16,283 nucleotides of DNA from JAWXBG01 sp044375415 (lineage in GTDB: Bacteria > Bacteroidota > Bacteroidia > Flavobacteriales_D > Sanyastnellaceae), in NCBI GenBank assembly GCA_044375415.1, contig JBILMS010000067.1:1-16283 (forward strand), in the 5' to 3' direction. A program made the position numbers and the translations under genes. This document shows, one piece after another, positions 13,731-16,283 of the stretch; position 1 is the first letter of the stretch; the number at the start of each line of letters is the position of its first letter. The notes under the pieces are model-generated. The model was not told the origin of the DNA. It saw nothing but the letters and a program-made list of their open reading frames with translations, and ran no database searches.

Positions 13731-14891
13731 ATGTTCCTCTTTTACCTAATTTTTCTACCTGCGCTTTTTGTGTACTTCGTGTTCCTCTTTGCCCAAGGAA
13801 AGAGCTGGTTGGAAGAACTGCGCGGAAATCGATTCCCAAGTATACAAATACTTCCGACCTATACGATCATCGTACCCTATAGAAACGAAGTAGAAAACAT
13901 AGAACACTGCCTTCGACGTTTATTAGATCAAACAACCGGTTATCAATATGAAATTATAGCTGTGGATGATAACAGCGAAGATGGAAGCCGAAACATTGTA
14001 GACAAGTTGAAAAAGGAATTTCCAAAAATCCAAAGTTTGTTTCTATCGAGTGCTTCCGGCAAAAAAGCAGCGATTCAATATGCCATTGAAAAATCTACCG
14101 GAGAAGTACTTGTTACGATCGACGCAGACATACGTGTAGGTAAATTTTGGCTGAATACAATTGGTGATTTTAATACGACACACGCACCTTCAATGATTGT
14201 AATGCCCGTGATGTTTGAAGGAGAAAAAGAACTTTTTCAGCGGATGCAGGTAGTTGAATTTTTAGGATTGATGGGGATTACAGGAGGGTCGATAAAACTA
14301 AAAAAAGCACTTATGTGCAATGGGGCTAACCTGGCTTTTTCAAAAAGTAAATACCTCGAAGTGCAGGGTTATGCGGGAAATGAAAACATGGCCAGCGGCG
14401 ACGATATGTTTTTGATGTTGAAACTTAAACATATCGATCCTTCTTCGGTAATGTACTTACAACATACGAATGCTATCGGATGGACAAAACCTTTATCATC
14501 TCTTTCCGAATTTTTAAATCAACGTATTCGATGGGCCTCCAAAACTCCTCACCTAAAAGATAATCACATTGTTTTCGCCGGAAGCCTCATACTTCTGATT
14601 AATGTTTTATTGGTCGCACAATTCTTTTTCGTACTTGCGGGTATAACCGGACCTTTTGTTTGGCTCATTTGTTTTGGCCTAAAATCTTTTGCGGATTTTA
14701 GCCTATACCGTTCTGTAAGTCCCTTTTTCAATAAAGAAGAAGACCGCCTTGCTTTTGGTTTAACCTCCTTTTTTATGCCATTCTACAGTGTACTTGTGCC
14801 GATAGCCGGTCTATTCTACAAACCAACATGGAAAGGACGAGGTAGTGTTACTGCCAAACCAAAGTCAGCACAACGTTATGCCAAATCATGA
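13731..14891 (+). CDS. Family 2 glycosyltransferase, membrane-bound
   Basis: This enzyme transfers a sugar from a nucleotide-sugar donor, probably on the cytoplasmic face of the inner membrane. The 386-residue protein starts with a membrane helix (2-21). The GT2 (GT-A fold) domain follows: TIIVPYRNE 45-53, VDDNSEDGS 78-86, the metal-binding DAD at 131-133, a GDD at 223-225 where the catalytic base is expected, and the processive-type QRIRW at 264-268. The C-terminal part has membrane segments at about 281-302, 304-322 and 341-362, then a basic tail. QRIRW with flanking helices resembles cellulose/chitin synthase and hopanoid/lipid glycosyltransferase relatives. The acceptor cannot be read from the sequence. 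It lies 31 bases before the permease gene; a functional link to it is not evident. Confidence 0.88.
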   Translation: MFLFYLIFLPALFVYFVFLFAQGKSWLEELRGNRFPSIQILPTYTIIVPYRNEVENIEHCLRRLLDQTTGYQYEIIAVDDNSEDGSRNIVDKLKKEFPKIQSLFLSSASGKKAAIQYAIEKSTGEVLVTIDADIRVGKFWLNTIGDFNTTHAPSMIVMPVMFEGEKELFQRMQVVEFLGLMGITGGSIKLKKALMCNGANLAFSKSKYLEVQGYAGNENMASGDDMFLMLKLKHIDPSSVMYLQHTNAIGWTKPLSSLSEFLNQRIRWASKTPHLKDNHIVFAGSLILLINVLLVAQFFFVLAGITGPFVWLICFGLKSFADFSLYRSVSPFFNKEEDRLAFGLTSFFMPFYSVLVPIAGLFYKPTWKGRGSVTAKPKSAQRYAKS

Positions 14892-14922
14892 TCTATCAAT
14901 CGTTTTGATATAACATTGCAGA

Positions 14923-16032
14923 GTGATCCGACAAAAACCAATATCCCCCGGTAAAGTTGCTTGGAATAAATTCCGGCGCAATCCTCTCGCGGTTGCCGGA
15001 TCCGTTTTTATCTGTTTGATTTGTTTGGTTTCGATTATTGGTCCATTTATTCGTCCGGATAAAACCGTTCATGCCAACGATCAGCACTTAAACATTGCGC
15101 TTCGCAAACCGGGTTTTACAGTGGACGTGGTTCGAATAAAAAAACCTGATTTTATAAAATCAACTTTTTGGAAAACATGGATGGATGGAGGTAGAGCCAA
15201 TGAATATGAAAGTATCGCTATAGATCACTTTGCCATTAAAGGAGATTCCGTGTTGGTATGGCCGTATAATGCATTGAACGATCAAGTATTTTTATTTGCT
15301 TTAAATCAATTGGTAATCAATGAAGATCAAAATGGAATTTCCAATTTTGTTTTTAGGGAGAAATTCATCTTAGGTACAGATAAATACGGACGTGACTTGC
15401 TGAGCAGACTTATGGCGGGATCTTTTATTTCTCTGGCTGTCGGGTTCATTGCAGTGTTGATTTCACTTTTAGTCGGACTCACCGTCGGGCTGTTGGCCGG
15501 CTACTTCCGAGGTTGGGTAGATGCCTTGTTGATGTGGTTCACCAATGTCATTTGGTCGGTTCCAACGCTTATTATGGTCATGGCCATCACACTCATTTTC
15601 GGAAGTGGTTTTTGGAAAGTGTTTTTGGCTGTCGGACTTACCATGTGGGTAGAAGTTGCGCGAATAAGCAGAGGTCAAGTAATGGGTATTCGTGAAAAAG
15701 AATATATCGAAGCCGCACGAGCGCTGGGTTTTAAAGAATGGCGGATTATTTTCCGACACATTCTTCCCAACATAATGGGTCCTGTCATCGTTATCTCTGC
15801 TGCAAATTTTGCGTCAGCTATTCTTATCGAAGCCGGCTTATCTTTTATGGGTCTCGGTGCTCAAATCCCTACTCCAAGTTGGGGAAACATGATCAAAGAG
15901 CACTATTCTTTTATTACTACCGACATGGCTTACCTAGCGATCATTCCGGGCTTATGCATCATGTTGTTGGTGCTCGCTTTTATGATGGTCGGAAGTGGCT
16001 TGCGAGATGCATTAGACACGAGACTGAAATAA
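14923..16032 (+). CDS. ABC transporter permease, OppC/DppC type
   Basis: This is an inner-membrane subunit of a dipeptide/oligopeptide/nickel-type ABC importer. The 369-residue protein has a first membrane helix at about 22-42. A periplasmic segment of roughly 100 residues follows, longer than in E. coli DppC, which is about 300 residues overall. The conserved FILGTDKYGRDLLSRLMAG 148-166 opens a permease domain with further helices at about 168-193, 203-226, 232-245, 285-305 and 336-357. The EAA loop EYIEAARALGFKEWRIIFRH 260-279 contacts the ATPase. GLSFMGLGAQIPTPSWG 305-321 is typical of OppC. The start is a GTG: an in-frame stop lies four codons upstream, and no ATG occurs before the periplasmic region. 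The partner permease, ATPases and binding protein are not in the window. Confidence 0.92.
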   Translation: MIRQKPISPGKVAWNKFRRNPLAVAGSVFICLICLVSIIGPFIRPDKTVHANDQHLNIALRKPGFTVDVVRIKKPDFIKSTFWKTWMDGGRANEYESIAIDHFAIKGDSVLVWPYNALNDQVFLFALNQLVINEDQNGISNFVFREKFILGTDKYGRDLLSRLMAGSFISLAVGFIAVLISLLVGLTVGLLAGYFRGWVDALLMWFTNVIWSVPTLIMVMAITLIFGSGFWKVFLAVGLTMWVEVARISRGQVMGIREKEYIEAARALGFKEWRIIFRHILPNIMGPVIVISAANFASAILIEAGLSFMGLGAQIPTPSWGNMIKEHYSFITTDMAYLAIIPGLCIMLLVLAFMMVGSGLRDALDTRLK

Positions 16033-16129
16033 GAAACTTACAACCACCAAATTCTGAGACTCTCCGAATCTACTTTTCCTGAAAAAAAAAGAGGACATAA
16101 AGAAAACTGGGCGAAAGACGAAAAAGAAA

Positions 16130-16283
16130 TTAGTAGGCCGTAACCTCTATTTCAATTCGACGGTTTGCTTGATTCTCCCAATCTGTTTGAGGGTCGGAAT
16201 ACAACATTTCTGTGTTGCCTGCTCCACGAATTGTGAGACGTTCTTTATCAATCCCGTGTTCAATGAGCCAGCTCCTCACTGCG
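16130..16283 (-). CDS. OmpA family protein, C-terminal end only
   Basis: The last 50 codons of a gene on the minus strand enter from the right edge and stop with TAA at 16130-16132. The translation has the end of an OmpA-like peptidoglycan-binding domain: AVRSWLIEHGIDKERLTIRG, then GAGNTE, and near the end NQANRRIEIEV. The family uses the NRR region when binding diaminopimelate. The protein should sit in the outer membrane or be a lipoprotein, but its N-terminus is outside the window. It converges on the permease gene. A run of nine A at 16082-16090, which is nine T on this gene's strand, lies about 40 bases after the stop without a clear stem. The 97-base gap holds nothing else. Confidence 0.85.
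   Translation of the reverse strand, partial: AVRSWLIEHGIDKERLTIRGAGNTEMLYSDPQTDWENQANRRIEIEVTAY

Noticed and set aside
14923..15080. Unusually long periplasmic insert in the OppC-type permease as a novelty
   Set aside because: Longer N-terminal periplasmic segments are, to my knowledge, common in permeases of Bacteroidota, so I do not treat it as special.
16033..16129. Terminator between the permease and the OmpA-like gene
   Set aside because: A nine-base A-run is present at 16082-16090, but I could not find a stem of useful length next to it.

Overview
The window looks like a chromosomal stretch from a member of the Bacteroidota. The evidence is a type IX secretion (T9SS) C-terminal sorting domain on the protein at 5666-7216, a YtxJ family protein, an ABC-F protein of the YbiT type, a general lack of Shine-Dalgarno sequences, and -7 boxes of the Bacteroidota form TAnnTTTG at 7306-7313 and 11327-11334. 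I cannot name a genus. I saw no rRNA, tRNA, CRISPR array or transposase gene.

Layout from left to right. A doubtful gene end lies at 3-116 (+). Next come a monofunctional peptidoglycan glycosyltransferase (mtgA, -) and, just upstream of it on the same strand, an exported C1B papain-fold peptidase. Divergent from these is D-Ala-D-Ala ligase (ddl, +). Positions 3549-5665 form a visibly AT-richer stretch with two unrecognised exported proteins that converge on a shared hairpin. Then comes a secreted protein (+) with a cytochrome c motif, a copper monooxygenase core of the PHM/DBH type and a T9SS tag, followed by an intrinsic terminator. A tight three-gene operon follows (+): a membrane-anchored glutathione peroxidase-like protein, a YtxJ thioredoxin-fold protein and an exported CpeT/CpcT family protein.

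Convergent to that operon is a two-gene unit (-): an 84-residue membrane protein, then a large lipoprotein whose phosphohistidine and ATP-grasp modules are ordered as in glucan water dikinases. Divergent from it is the ABC-F ATPase (+). That gene runs tail to tail into ruvC (-), with 2 bases between the stops. The right end has a family 2 glycosyltransferase and an OppC/DppC-type permease (both +), and the tail of an OmpA-like protein (-) cut by the window edge.

Functionally this is a mixed housekeeping region: wall synthesis (mtgA, ddl), recombination (ruvC), translation (ABC-F) and oligopeptide-type transport. Between these genes lie several envelope proteins of unknown substrate. The parts most worth following up are the dikinase-like lipoprotein with its small membrane partner, the peroxidase-YtxJ-CpeT operon, the secreted heme-plus-copper protein, and the asymmetric ATP sites of the ABC-F protein. 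Hairpins or dyads that I could pair by eye occur in almost every intergenic gap.
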